A program made the translations under genes and the position numbers. Shown in pieces: positions 22,505-34,341 of a stretch of 64,000 nucleotides of DNA. Origin of the DNA: Chalara sp. BL73 (taxonomy: Eukaryota > Ascomycota > Leotiomycetes > Helotiales); the NCBI GenBank assembly GCA_918026815.1, contig CAKJVC010000055.1, forward strand, positions 124,001 through 188,000. Reading direction: 5' to 3'. Numbering within the stretch: the stretch's first letter is position 1; each line of letters begins with the position of its first letter. The notes beneath the pieces were generated by a model. The model saw only the letters and a program-made list of their open reading frames with translations, was not told the DNA's origin and ran no database searches.

Positions 22505-22918
22505 ATGGGCTTCGACATCGGATTTGATATGGTTCCTCCATTGTCGAAGAATACGGATGACAAACAAAAGTGGCAGAATTTCATTGAAGCTATCAAAGAA
22601 AAGTTCTCGGACGACGAGCTGGTGGATATCAAGGCCAATTACATTGAGTTCAATGTTGGTGAGCACCCATTGCTTCCATTCGAAGGCCACAAGTTCCTGC
22701 GATTTGGGTCCAAAGTATCTGGTAGCCTGACTCAACATGCACGTCCATATATAATAAGTGTCTACCAATGCGCGAAGACTTTTTTTGATTCTCGTGTCAA
22801 ATCTTGGGATGAAGGCGCAGGTGATTACAGTGCATATGAGTGGACGGAAGTGCACGCGTCAATCAAGTCTTATGACCAAGCATGTTCTCCGATTCTGATA
22901 AGAAAGATGGATTTCTAA
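22505..22918 (+). CDS. Small conserved fungal protein, function unknown
   Basis: A single exon of 137 codons starting MGFDIGFDMVPPLSKN. Blocks DKQKWQNFIEAIKEKF, VDIKANYIEFNVGEHPLLPF and EGHKFLRFGSKVSGS, and the ending EVHASIKSYDQACSPILIRK, match a small family I have seen in Leotiomycetes and related fungi without any assigned function. There is no signal peptide or membrane span, so it is probably cytosolic. The gene ends 26 bp before the SET gene start, very tight for a fungus. The SET gene's promoter must therefore lie within this gene, or the two are transcribed together. Confidence 0.7.
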   Translation: MGFDIGFDMVPPLSKNTDDKQKWQNFIEAIKEKFSDDELVDIKANYIEFNVGEHPLLPFEGHKFLRFGSKVSGSLTQHARPYIISVYQCAKTFFDSRVKSWDEGAGDYSAYEWTEVHASIKSYDQACSPILIRKMDF

Positions 22919-22944
22919 CTTGCTAATAGCCAGATGAGTCAGAC

Positions 22945-23961
22945 ATGCCGGAGGTCACAGGAAGCTTGTCGAAACTGAAGTTGTCTACTATCCCTAGCAA
23001 TCAGTTAGAGCTACTATATACCATTGAAACCATTCCTGGAAGAGGAAAAGGCATCGTTGCGCGGGTTGATATTTCCAAAGGCACGCGGATCATATCAGAA
23101 AAGCCATTGTTCACCACTCCCAGTTTGGAATCACTGGACTTGTTGCAAAGGAAGGTTGCTGCTACGCTCAAGACGCTCTCCAAGGATGCACAAAGAAACT
23201 TTTTTTCGCTACATAACAATTTTCCAGGAAAATATTCCATTGGCGGGATAGTGAGAACAAATGCATTGCCATGTGGTCCTGGAGCCATGGTCGGCGGCAT
23301 TTACACCATAATTTGCCGAATCAACCACAGTTGCATTGCGAACTCCCATCATAGTTGGAACGAAAATATCGGGTGTGAAACTATTCACGCAACTCAGCTC
23401 ATCAAAGCCGGTGAAGAGATCACCATTTCCTACAACGCAGGTCAACCGTTCGCCGCTCGTCAATCAGCCCTAAAAGGTGCATTCGGATTTGAATGTGCCT
23501 GCGACCTCTGTTCTCAACATAGTGTCCGCGGAGAGGCAAGTGATGCCCGTCGCATTCAAATTGAGTGGCTAGACGATGCTATTGGTGACCAGTTTCGAGT
23601 GATGGACAAGCCAGAAGATTGTCTGGCAGACTGCCATACTCTCCTCCGCCAACTTGAGGCAGAGTATAGAACAGATGCGTGTGTCCTGAATGCGAGGCTG
23701 TATTACGATGCATTCCAAATCTGTATCGCCCATGGCGACCAGGCTCGTGCTGGATTGTTCGCGGAGATGGCCTACAAAACTAGGGTGATGTGTGAAGGTG
23801 ACGATAGTCCTGAGACCCAACGAATGAAGAATTTTATGGCAAATCCGAACCAACACCCAAATTTTGGTGCGTCGAGGAGATGGAGAACGGGGAAAGGACT
23901 TGTGCCAAAGAGTCTAGATGGGCCAGCATTCGAAAAATGGCTGTGGAGAGTGAGGAAGTAG
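22945..23961 (+). CDS. SET-domain protein (SMYD-like, no MYND finger)
   Basis: A single exon of 338 codons. The SET core is clear: GRGKGIVARVDISKGTRIIS (N-SET), RINHSCIANSHHSWNE (the NHSC motif of the S-adenosylmethionine site), LIKAGEEITISYN (the catalytic-pocket tyrosine), and post-SET cysteines in GFECACDLCS. There is no zinc MYND insertion in the SET domain. Such fungal proteins are predicted lysine methyltransferases. The target, histone or other, is unknown. All core residues are intact. The start at 22945 fits the family's short N-terminus. Confidence 0.88.
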   Translation: MPEVTGSLSKLKLSTIPSNQLELLYTIETIPGRGKGIVARVDISKGTRIISEKPLFTTPSLESLDLLQRKVAATLKTLSKDAQRNFFSLHNNFPGKYSIGGIVRTNALPCGPGAMVGGIYTIICRINHSCIANSHHSWNENIGCETIHATQLIKAGEEITISYNAGQPFAARQSALKGAFGFECACDLCSQHSVRGEASDARRIQIEWLDDAIGDQFRVMDKPEDCLADCHTLLRQLEAEYRTDACVLNARLYYDAFQICIAHGDQARAGLFAEMAYKTRVMCEGDDSPETQRMKNFMANPNQHPNFGASRRWRTGKGLVPKSLDGPAFEKWLWRVRK

Positions 23962-24270
23962 GTTCAAGAACCAAGAGCTTCTGGCTTCTCCATGAAAAGT
24001 AGCAAATTGGTGATGACCGCAACAAAATTGAAGGTCCTGCTAGGTACGAATTGTGGATTATGATACTGTAATTAAAAATACGATCTCGAAGTATGGGGGT
24101 GTCGAGGTGTCTATCCTATGAATTTCCATATCTCGCTTAATTCTCACACACAACTAACACCAGTTTCAGTCAGAGTTACCACGACCGCAAACTCTGAAAA
24201 TTGATCAAAAAATCCAAAAGAACAGCAAACGTGATAAAAAAATGAAATTAAAATCAAAAGGAAAACAGTC
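23962..24270. other. Intergenic, nothing seen
   Basis: About 300 bp between the SET gene and the tRNA gene. Confidence 0.4.
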
Positions 24271-24343
24271 GCCCGACGAGAGGCTCGAACTCTCAACCTT
24301 GGGCTTAAAAGGCCCACGCGCTAACCAATTGTGCCAGCCGGGC
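24271..24343 (-). tRNA. tRNA-Lys (anticodon UUU), intronless
   Basis: On the minus strand 73 nt fold as a full cloverleaf. The 7-bp acceptor stem pairs GCCCGGC with GTCGGGC (one G-U pair). The anticodon stem GGGC/GCCC encloses the loop CTTTTAA, and the T arm GAGAG-TTCGAGC-CTCTC is perfect. The anticodon TTT reads AAA/AAG lysine codons. CCA is not encoded, as expected in a eukaryote. Confidence 0.95.
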
Positions 24344-24800
24344 ATGTTTGTTGATTTGATGGTTAGGGTGGTGTTTAGTAAAGTTCATATAGGGATTTTG
24401 TTTGACTCATCACGTTTGGGGGCTGTGAATGGTGGAACTTTAGGACGGCTTTTCTCCTGGATGCCTGAATTATTACATCACTCTTTGTTGGTCACGTGTG
24501 AACTGGCTGCCAACCATCTCCTTGTGCCTCCAGGTGACAAGAACGGTTTGAGACTTCAATGACTGTGCCAAAAACAAAAAAAAAGCGCGGACGCTGGTTG
24601 TCTTACATTTTAAATTTCGTTGGTTTCTTTCCATAAATTATTTGTACTGCTCCCATATTGATTCATTCGTCACCCGAGCCCAACTCCCCTCTTCACTACA
24701 TCGTTCCTCAGCAGCCAATATCTCAAACATATCTATCACCTTTTGGTCCCATATTTCTCTCTAATCTTTCATATCTTTTACCAAACGACTAATAATCAAG
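24344..24800. other. Intergenic
   Basis: Contains the upstream region of the tRNA and the promoter/5' UTR of the DUF3237 gene, with CT-rich tracts just before its ATG. Confidence 0.4.
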
Positions 24801-25769
24801 ATGGAACCTGAAGCATACAGAAATTATAACGCTGTGGGGTTTGGGTTACCACCACTAATCCCGGTAGATGAAGAGCCGAGGATCGTAACTCCAGCCGAGA
24901 AGGACTGGACGGTCTACAGCATGGATGCTACCAGAGGTCCTCTGGTAGGAACAGATATTGATCCTAAAGATCCGAGACAGCAGGTCGGTTGGGCGGCGGA
25001 CAAAAGAGCGGGAGAGCATAAACCATGGATGTGGACGCCCGAGCAGCCGATGTTCAAGGGGAGTGATGTTGCCGACGAGCATGATTCTGAAGCGTATGTT
25101 TCCATGATACTCATTGTTAAGCCTCAATCCGACGTTTTCAATCTATGTTTTGAAAAATGGACATTTCCTTGAGCTTCGACTGAAATGATTGTGTTAGAAC
25201 ACCTCGTGCAACCAAAGCAACATCCGACGCAGCATTTCCACATCCAGATCTCTCCCTCCCACACCCAACTCTCTCTCTTGACTTCCGCATGTCAGTAATG
25301 CTCAATCCCCTCATCTCAGTCGGCGCTACTCCTTTCGGAGGACATCGGAATTGGATTTCCTTCTCTGGCGGCACATGGTCAGGGTCTTGGGGCAACGGCA
25401 CAGTACTTGTGAGTCCCCTATCCCTCTCTATTCATGCTCCTCATATCTCGTCTTTAGCCTGGCGGCCAGGACAACCAAGTCAGAATTTCCGATGGCTCTA
25501 TGCGGATGGAAACAAGTTATCTACTCCAAACAAACGATGATCCACCAGCCCACATCACGATTAAGACTTGTGGCTGGCGAACTGGCCCGCCTGAGGTCTT
25601 ACAAATGCTTGCCGATCCGAAAGTTGCGGATGACGTTGACCCAAACAGGTATAAAATGAGGCTGTTTATTGAGATGGAGACTGGGGATGAAAGGTACAAG
25701 GACAAGCTCAATTGTGGGATGTGGATCGGGAGTGGCATGAGAAAGGGGGCAGAGGTGATCTATGAGTAA
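24801..25769 (+). CDS. DUF3237 (UPF0311) family protein
   Basis: Exons are 24801-25093, 25198-25408 and 25458-25769, giving 271 residues. After a fungal N-terminal extension of about 100 residues, the DUF3237 fold is clear: LSLDFRMSVMLNPLISVGA, GGHRNWISFSGGTWSG, GQDNQVRISDGSMRMETSYL, DDPPAHITIKTCGWRTGPPE and a C-terminal GMWIGSGMRKGAEVIYE. DUF3237 proteins form small beta-barrels of unknown biochemical role, with proposed links to aromatic or secondary metabolism. There is no signal peptide. All three splice junctions rebuild conserved residues, so the model is solid although the function is not known. Confidence 0.85.
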
Positions 25770-26240
25770 GTGATGTTCTTCTAAGTCTCCATCGCTACTA
25801 ACATGTGTAGTGCCTACCGCCTATCATAAAATCATAGCTTCTTCCAGTTATTATTTAGTGAAGCCTTGTATAACGGTAAGGAGGAATGATCCCACTCATT
25901 GCCTTGGCATTTTAGTGCTGTATACAATCTAGACAGAGCGGAAGTGGATATTCTACCCTACTCAGTCAATTAGCCTATCATTATATAATGGAGCATATCT
26001 CTTGTTGTCTTCCCAGAATTTCAATCACAATACAAATAGAACATTGAGTAATGGAGCTTGATAACCAGGTAGCTTAGAGCTGCCGCACGTGACCGGAGTT
26101 TGAGCCGGCTACGATTCCTTCCGTGACCACGGCCCGATAACCCCACTACGTTTCCGGACTCTTCGCCAATTCCCTCCTCCCACTACTCAACCATCATCAA
26201 TCACCACTTCCCTATACCAATCGCTCCAAAAGATAACGAA
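25770..26240. other. Intergenic
   Basis: About 470 bp holding the DUF3237 3' end and the promoter of the QPRTase gene, including a CACGTG E-box at about 26086. Confidence 0.4.
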
Positions 26241-27171
26241 ATGGCACTCCCTCACGGCTCTCCTGCCGACCTGCTTCCCGTGCACTGGAAATCGCAGGTA
26301 ACAGCCTGGTACGCCGAAGACACACCCTCTTTCGACTATGGCGGCTTCGTTGTCGGCTCCGCTCCCCGCACCGCAACCCTCTTCTGCAAGTCTCCCGGCG
26401 TTCTGGCTGGCGTACCCTTTTTCGACGAGATCTTCGCGCAGGCCGGGTGTACCGTCAGCTGGAACCATGCCGAAGGCGCGTATCTCGATCCGAAGGAGGG
26501 CAAAATAGCTGTGGCGACGGTTGAAGGGCCAGTGCGGAAACTTCTTCTGGGGGAACGGGTGGCGCTTAATACGTTGAGCCGGTGCAGTGGGGTCGCGACG
26601 AAGAGCAGAGCTATGCTTGAGCTTGTCAGGAAAGCAGGCTACACAGGGATCCTTGCCGGCACACGCAAGACTACGCCAGGTTTCCGGCTAGTAGAGAAAT
26701 ACGGAATGTTAGTCGGCGGCGTGGACGGTCACAGACATGACCTCTCGAGTATGACCATGCTGAAAGACAACCATATATGGGCGAGGGGTTCCATAACTGA
26801 AGCGGTGAAAGCAGCAAAAGCAGCAGGCGGCTTCGCGCTGAAGGTCGAAGTTGAGGTTGATAGCGAGGAGGGGGCCGATGAGGCGATTGCTGCCGGTGCG
26901 GATATTATTATGCTGGATAATTTCACGGGCGATGGTTTGAAGGTTGCGGCGTTGAGTATCAAGACGAGATGGAAGGGGAAGAAGGAGTTTTTGCTGGAGT
27001 GCAGTGGTGGCTTGACGAGCGACAATGTTGCAGCTTATGTTAATAATGGTAAGTCTGCATGGTGATTTGGTAGGGGAAAGCTGACAGGACGTAGATATCG
27101 ATATTATTTCAACAAGTTCGATACACCAAGGTGTACCGCATGTCGACTTCTCGTTGAAGATCGACCATTGA
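26241..27171 (+). CDS. BNA6: Nicotinate-nucleotide pyrophosphorylase (quinolinate phosphoribosyltransferase)
   Basis: Exons are 26241-27048 and 27095-27171, giving 294 residues, the usual length. It catalyses quinolinate + PRPP to nicotinate mononucleotide, the last step of de novo NAD synthesis from tryptophan. Visible motifs: [39 protein letters not shown] (TRKTTPG is the PRPP/quinolinate binding signature), [47 protein letters not shown] and [17 protein letters not shown]. The second exon supplies the ending [20 protein letters not shown]. All active-site Arg, Lys and His residues are in place. It is expected to work as a cytosolic dimer or hexamer. Confidence 0.95.
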
Positions 27172-28467
27172 GACCTGAGTAAGTGACCGAGAATCTCGAC
27201 GATGTGATCGGGCTAGGGAACAGAGCTGAGAACCACAACTTCGGACTTCTACGGAAGAGTTAATAATGTCGCACTACAAAAGGCGACTGAACCCTCATCT
27301 TAGTTAATACTTTCCGGCATGGAACGTCGACCCAGACCTGATATTCAAGTGTTCAAGAAACCCGGTCCAACTCTGCGATGGTCTAGTTGTTCAGATAGCC
27401 ATGTTCACGGACGTTGTCTTAAGAGACAAAGCATCTTGTAAAATAGTCAACAAATAGATGTGCATGAAACGCCTTTAATTTTGAGACTCGGATTTTTTTA
27501 AAACATCCAGAAAACAGGAGACCAGGTTTCGGTTTGCTTCTGCACATTAATAAAGATTGCATCCGAACTAGTGTTCGATTCTATACATGACATGTATCTT
27601 AGATCCTGGTTCTTTTTTCCCCGCTATCAATCACCTTTTTCTGCCTTCTTATTGAACACGGCCTCTTTTGATTCTAGTCTATAAACCCTGTACAGTTTGA
27701 ATATAGTCCACTTAGTCACGTGTAAACCATCGCAAAAGTGCTCCTTGGTTTCTTGAATGGTCGGCCGGCCCTTCATCCCTCCCGATTTAAATTAATACCG
27801 TCTTATGACAACACTTCTCGCTTGATGGGCCAAGGTAACCATCTCGGAGAGCATTTTCACGAAACTGCGCAGGCTCTATTGCGAAAGAAACAGCCACTTG
27901 GCGCGATCTCGTGTTGATTGGCGGGCTCATTTATTTGTGACGATGAGGATCCGCTGCACCCCAACATCAATCCGTATCTGTACCCCACAATCCGGCACAT
28001 TTGCCCTGCCCAGCCATCAAACACCAAACCAACCCCTTTTTGCGCCTCATTGTCCGCCCCATGAAATATGTTCTTGACTGGTGGAAGCTTCGGTGCCACC
28101 CTCATGCCCTCAGAATTTTCCGTACCAGGCACTATCGCGAGGGGAGACTTTTGGAGGGGATGCATCTGTTGCGTACCCCCTTCTACCAACTCACTAAAGA
28201 TTGATCTTTTACCCCTTTTACTGCATATCTCCACGATCCCATGATATTAAAAAAAAAGAGAGTGGAGTTCGACCTGCAATCGTCCGGGCGATCCAGAATT
28301 CCACCCTTGACATTTCAAGACCAAATTATCAGGTCAGCCCAGAATGCCGAATAAGTCCATTTTCCCGGGCCTTGTACAGGTACATAAGTGACTGAACATC
28401 CTCCTGCAATCATAGGTAGCCTTTCTTCTTTTTTGGATGATCGTTGCTCTTTTTGGTTGCCGTCAGA
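27172..28467. other. Intergenic, nothing convincing
   Basis: About 1.3 kb. ORFs at 27857-28234 (minus) and 28001-28395 (plus) overlap each other and have no domain or splice context. Confidence 0.45.
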
Positions 28468-30177
28468 ATGAAGCTCTCTTCACTATTGCCCTTGGCGGCG
28501 TTCACTGCCATCGTCGATGCAGTGACGTTAACCACAACAAGTTCTGCTTACACCGTGAACGCAAATTCAGCAAACTCTTTTGAGATCACCGTATCTAGGT
28601 CCAGTTGTGATATTACCTCCATTTTGTATATGGGAACCCAAGTTCAATATGCGTCCACCTACTCGCACATCGGTTCTGGGCTTGGCACGGCAACTGTCTC
28701 TGCCCAGGAAATCAACAGTATGCTCATTTGTAATGTTCTGTGAAGTATCTGCTGATATGTCATTCTAGGTGGTGGTACCAACTATGTCAAGATTACTTGC
28801 CAGACCTCAACATTGATCCACTACTATGTCATCCGCGATACGGACAGCACGATCCACATGGCGACATATATCACCGCTGAACCAAGCGTTGGCGAGCTTC
28901 GCTGGATTGGTCGCCTTAACGCGGCTGCGCTCCCCAACGATGACGTTTCTCAAGCTTCTGATACTGGTGGATCGTCCAGCACTGTTGAAGGATCTGATGT
29001 CTTCGTTGTCAACGGCCAGACGCGCAGCAAGTTCTACTCCAGCCAACGCTTCATTGATGATCAAGTTCACTGTAAATTTTTTTCTCCTCTATTAACATAA
29101 GTCCAAGGTTGATAATTTTTAGGCTTGAGCGGCTCAGCAATGAAAGCATGTATGCTTGTGCCGGGCACCGCATACGAGACCACATCAGGTGGTCCATTCT
29201 TCCGTGATATCAACACAAATCCATCTGGTGCTTACAATGCATTGTACTGGTACATGAACTCTGGACACGTTCAGACTGAAGATCGTCGTATGGGCCTCTA
29301 CGGACCATACGCATGCGTGTTCTCTCGTTCTGGTACTCCATCCGGCAAGACGGACCTTTCATTCATGGGAAACCTTGGTCTCCAAGGTTTTGTCGCCGCC
29401 TCCGGTCGTGGTTATGTCAATGGAAAGGGTAGCGGTGTTGATGTTACCAAATACCAAGCCGTCGTGCATTGGTATAACAGCGCAGCGCAATACTGGGCTT
29501 ACACCGATTCGAGCAACAACTTTGCTTCTCCAGCCATGAAACCTGGAACCTATACCCAAGTTCTTTACCAGGGCGAGTTCAAAGTCGCAACCACTAGTGT
29601 CACTGTCACAGCTGGCACCACCGTCACCAAGAATATCGCAAGCACATTTACTACTCCAGCGACCACCCTCTTCCAGATTGGCGACTGGGATGGGAAGCCA
29701 ACCGGTTTCCGCAACGCGGACAAGCAGTTGAGAATGCACCCCTCCGACTCACGCATGTCTTCCTGGGGACCATTAACCTATACCGTGGGCTCCTCGGCGC
29801 TGAGCGACTTCCCCATGGCCGTATTCAAGGGTCTCAACGACCCCGTGACAATCCAAGTCACTTTGACGGCAGCACAGGCAACCGGCGCAGCAACGCTGCG
29901 CGTCGGCACCACTCTGCAATTCGCCGGAGGGCGACCATATGTTGTTATCAACGGGAAGGCAGGAGCTACTCCGGCGGCGCCAACTGCAATCGACTCTAGA
30001 GGCGTTACGAGAGGTGCCTATAGGGGATTGGGAAACATCTATGACTTCGCGATCGCGAGCGGGGGGTTGGTCACGGGTGTGAACACAATCACCATCGGCG
30101 TGGCCTCGGGCTCGGGAACTGATGGCACCTTCCTTGCTGCCAACTACATCTTTGATGCCGTCTCTCTCTTCCGTTAA
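28468..30177 (+). CDS. Rhamnogalacturonan lyase, polysaccharide lyase family 4
   Basis: Exons are 28468-28717, 28769-29071 and 29123-30177, giving 535 residues, the normal size for secreted PL4 enzymes such as Aspergillus RglA. A signal peptide ([18 protein letters not shown]) precedes the catalytic beta-sandwich ([57 protein letters not shown]). A fibronectin-like middle follows ([17 protein letters not shown]), then a carbohydrate-binding C-terminal domain starting [20 protein letters not shown]. It cleaves the rhamnogalacturonan I backbone of pectin by beta-elimination outside the cell, which suits a plant-associated or saprotrophic fungus. The start at 28468 is chosen because it opens the signal peptide; an in-frame ATG eight codons upstream is less likely. 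Confidence 0.93.
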
Positions 30178-30896
30178 GTCGCTGTCGGGTGCTTGTGTAT
30201 GAAAAAAGAAAGTCTTTCTCCTGTATATATTTGAGGCCACCGATTTCAATGGACCGTATATATCGCCACATAATTGTCATGTACACATTGTTTTTACGCG
30301 GAGTTCGAGCGGTCAGCGCTCGTGAAGTGATGAGTGTTTGGGGATGTGCATACCACCTATCGTAACTAAAGATAGCAATCACCCCCTTCCCCTCGCAAGA
30401 TGAGTAAATACCTTGAACGCTTAGCAAAGCCGCTGCGCTCTTAATCAAGGAAGATCTCCCGAGCTGCTAATCAAAAAAAGGCCAAATCGGGAACATTATG
30501 AAAGAAACACGCCCTGTTGTACCTATATATTAATGCAGTAAGCTCTGTCTATGTGCTTGGCAGTCGCTCAAACACGAGAGGATGCAGCTGGAAAGTAGCT
30601 CCCCGGTGAGGACCTAAGGCGGTCCAAAACTTGCAGATGAGACTCCAGCAGTGAGTCTCCACCAGCCGGTCTGGATGAGAGGGTTTGACTTGCATCTGAA
30701 TAGTGATAATCTACAAGGGCTAGTATACACAAGCGTCAGAATTCACTAACCCATCCGCTGTCGAAACATGCCTCCTTCTTTGCAGTATCTGATCCCTCAG
30801 TTTCGACCACAGGTCAAATTTACTAGTTTGGTCTTAGGTCTATCGGCAGTGGTGCTTAGGTGAAGGTAGCTGGGTATAGTACATGATAAGGTCCTC
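30178..30896. other. Intergenic, nothing seen
   Basis: About 700 bp after the lyase gene, with only short ORFs. Confidence 0.4.
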
Positions 30897-32420
30897 CTAC
30901 GAAGTGGTTGGAGGCGCCGGGCCTAGGTTTGGCAGAACATCCAGCGTGCTCCCGCTCGACCAGGCATCAGCACTAGGCGGAGAAGGTCGGGTTTCCGGAG
31001 CAGGCTCGTTGTGCGCAGGTGGTGCTCTGTTGGTCGAATTATCATCAGCCGAAGCAGCATTCTCAATCTCGCCGTTCCATTCGCCTTTTTCGAAGCGCGC
31101 AGGCCACCCTTTGAGACCGAGCAGTTTCGCTGCTAGGTTGGTCTAGTTCTTGTCCAGGCACTCGCTCTCTTCCGTTCGAAACCTGCCCGCTCTGTTCTCT
31201 TTCCGCCACGATGGCTCCGGATGCCCGTGCGCCTTCAGCAGAAGCCCAAGGAAGATCACATCCGGTCGCTGGATGAGATTTGTGGACTTTCTGCAGTGCG
31301 GATGACCGGTGTTTTTCTCTGCCATATGATTGAGCGACATGATCATGGATACACAGCTTGACTCGTAATGCGATCTTTTCTCTTCCGAGGTCGCGTTAAC
31401 CTGGACAAGGTACCTGTTAACGGAAATACTTTACTGCTCTAGGCCGTGTGCCAGCCAGGCTACCACCGCTGCTGGTTTGGCATCTACAAAGATAAGGCTC
31501 GCTCTACTGCTGGGTCAAGGTACTGCTTTCCGAGATAGGAGAATTGTTTTGTGAGCGCATCTGCGTAATAGCTTCGGAGAACTTTTCCAGGCCGAGGCTC
31601 CCACCATGGTTTATTCTCCAAATCAGTCGAAATTGGCGTGGCCATCTTGAAAACGAGCTGTTTTGGTTTGACACCTTTAGTGCGTCCTCGGATCCCCATT
31701 GCAAGGCAGAGGCTTTCCCCATAGTATCCTTCGATGGTGAAAGGCAAGTTGCTGCCCCGATAGAAGTGATACCGACTCACTTGGGAGGATTGGCTGGAAC
31801 ACTCCAATTTTTGGCTGGCGTTGTGCAATTGAGGTAGTGTTTGCGGCTTCCTCTGTAGCAGCGATTGTGCGAAGGATATCAGTTGGGTCCGATGTGATTT
31901 CATGATGTGATCTCAACAACCAATTCCATCGCTCAACCGGATGGTTTGAAACATCCTTTGTAAAAAGTAACTTCCAGATTGCGGTGGCGCCGATAAAAGG
32001 CACCAGTGATGGTGGGATTCCTGTCCTACTTGGGCCAGCCCAAGCCTTCCACCTCAGCCTCAGATAGCGATCATAAATGCATATTTTGCTGATTTATTAT
32101 CCCCCATTTCGTTACTTACAGCATATAAGGCGATAATACTGCTAATGTAGGGTGTAGTGATTCAGGCAAAGAGGACAGGAGACTGAACCAGGGACATGCG
32201 AAGCCGAAGCGTCCACCACTGACGACGTTCGCAAATTACTGCGAATCTCCATCCCAGAATCACGACGAGCGACAAGGCTGTTGCCAGTCCATGCAAAATA
32301 TTTCCCATTTGAGCGTGGTTTTATGGTAGTATAAAGTATTAGACTGAGGCCGTGGGAGGACGATATAGTAGTTGAAGCTGGAGAGAGGAGTTTAAGATGT
32401 TGTTGCCCTCTGATATGCAC
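30897..32420 (-). pseudogene. Decayed multi-exon gene, family not recognised
   Basis: On the minus strand coding-like blocks succeed one another but cannot be joined. From about 32030 to 31820 one frame reads GIPPSLVPFIGATAIWKLLF and HPVERWNWLLRSHHEITSDP. From 31903 to 31484 another frame reads SRYHFYRGSNLPFTIEGYYG and MATPISTDLENKPWWEPRPG. From an acceptor near 31410 down to 30897 a third piece runs with one in-frame TAG at 31145-31143 (just after SECLDKN and before TNLAAKLLGLKGWPARF). The codon choice and residue patterns are protein-like, so this is probably a gene lost by a frameshift and a CAG-to-TAG change. The 32420-32142 frame may be its 5' part. Function unknown. Confidence 0.5.
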
Positions 32421-32991
32421 CTAAGCGAAGCCCCCTTTTAGGCGATCCCCACCCAAGGCTAGCCTTTTTGCGTATGTGAAGCCTTCAGATATAGAATATT
32501 TGGCTGAGCTTAGCCATTTGAACTCCATCATAGACTTCACTGCCATACAATGCTGATGAGGAAACAACCACGATAGGATTGTTATGAAGAAGTTCGGCCG
32601 CATCTACCAATAGAATAATACCAGCTAGATCAAATACCCCATGGTATTAATCGTACCCTAGGCCAGTACGGAACTTCCTTACTGCGATGTGGACCTCGCA
32701 CACTGATTGAGGTTATAGGAGGGAATAAAGAGCTTACTAAACAAGTGTTGATAGAACCTGTACAACTCAAAAACACGGATAATTGGACTTCAAGATTCCA
32801 AGACTCTATCGTAGAATTCTTTCGCCTACTTCAAAACCATACGTAGCTATGTGCAGATGTGTCAAAAACATCGCAGGATTTTCCTCCTGACGATATGTGA
32901 ATAAGTGCAAAGGTATCAAAGTCTTCTTCCGTCGGACGCCTTTCGCTCTGCAAAGTATCCCATCACGAGTTTCACCCGCAACCGGCTCCCC
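32421..32991. other. Intergenic, nothing seen
   Basis: About 570 bp between the decayed gene and PEX11. Confidence 0.4.
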
Positions 32992-33874
32992 CTACGCAGT
33001 TTTCTTCCACTGGCTATGAACACCGATTAAACTGCTGACTGTACCGGCCAATCCAACAAATCCGTCGTCGAAGTTCGCATATCCGAGCGCCGCAGCCGGC
33101 ACCACAAGATCGCAGAGATCTTGAATAAGCTGCTTGGTGACTGAAGCTCTCTCACTAATTTCTGTTAGCGCTGTACTTCTATTAAGTTCCTCCAAAACCT
33201 CTAATCAACACCTCGGGGTTACATACTTCTCAATTCTCTTACTAGCAACCACACTCTCCCCGTCTTTCTTATCCAGTCTTTGTTGCTGTGCCCGCAACCC
33301 GTATAGTGAATACAGGTCGCTCGCTGTACTAAATAGGATGCCGATTAACCAGAACCGATAGGCTTCCTGCGCTAATCTCTTGGTATTGGGCGACTTCCGG
33401 ATGCCAGCCACATCCAGGAATGTGAGAGCATCGAGGGATAGGTAGCCTGCATACCCAAGCTGACGGCCGACGGCGCAGTATTTGAGGACAGGGTCGAGTG
33501 ACTTGTTGTCTGCCGCGATGGAGGCAGCTTTGAAGTGTTCAACGTTCTTGCCGAGCTTGGAGCTTATTAGTATTGTCATTGAATGGTGACAATTATAGTA
33601 GCGCAGCACAGATTAAGAAGAAATCTGGGGACGATAGGAAGAGTTGAACGGAGGGACTTACCCTCATGCCTTTGCGGATGAGACCAAACTGCTTCTTCAT
33701 TGCCTCCCAGGGGGCAATCTCTGCTGGCGTACCATTTGTGCGGAACAGGTACCAGGCGTAGAAACGTGCGAAATATTGAATGGTCCGTAGGACCTTGTCA
33801 CGACCGACGGTAGTTGCGACAAACTTGAGGTAATGCGTCACCGAGGGGTGGTAGATGAGTGCGTCTGCGACCAT
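32992..33874 (-). CDS. PEX11: Peroxisomal membrane protein PEX11
   Basis: Exons are 33874-33662, 33555-33227 and 33178-32992, giving 242 residues. Family landmarks: the start MVADALIYHPSVTHYLKFVATTVGRDKVLRTIQYFARF (the amphipathic helix that bends the peroxisomal membrane), RKGMRLGKNVEHFKAA across the first junction, YLSLDALTFLDVAGI, and a C-terminal hydrophobic hairpin (LCDLVVPAAALGYANFDDGFVGLAGTVSSLIG). PEX11 drives peroxisome elongation and proliferation, partly in response to fatty acids. The second intron uses GTATGT and rebuilds a lysine codon. It is divergent from the Fpg gene with 467 bp between the starts. Confidence 0.93.
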
Positions 33875-34341
33875 GTTGACTTGATTGGCGTTCTATTGTA
33901 TACAAAATCTGCTTCTAACAGAATCAATAAAATAAACAAAGTAGTGGTTGTTTTGCTGTTGTTGTTGTACTGGGGAAGAAAGAAAAAGGGAGTGACTTTT
34001 GATGGAATGGTAGGTAGTAAGTTAGGTGCAAGCTTGTGACATTCGGGTAGAAATAACGGGAAAGAGGTTCCTGTCATGTGGAGACGTTCGGGTGAATGGC
34101 CGAGGTTGAATAAATCCCGGCAATTCGAATTTAACCTTCGTTAGTCAGCAGATCACGGGATGTCGCGTTTCTCTTTCGTGACATCGCGCCTACTAACACC
34201 TCGTTATCCATCATCCGCCTGCTTTTCACTCAAATTACCACTGACAGCACATCTCTAAGACCACAAATCACCTGTTCAATCCCCTTATCATTTTTGCCAC
34301 CGTCTCGTCGATATCACCCTGGGAACCCCCTCGTTCGAGCA
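33875..34341. promoter_or_regulatory. Shared promoter region of PEX11 and Fpg genes
   Basis: 467 bp between divergent start codons, so it must carry both promoters. No specific operator could be assigned. Confidence 0.45.

Noticed and set aside
27857..28395. ORFs on both strands after BNA6
   Set aside because: They overlap each other, have no splice context and resemble no family.
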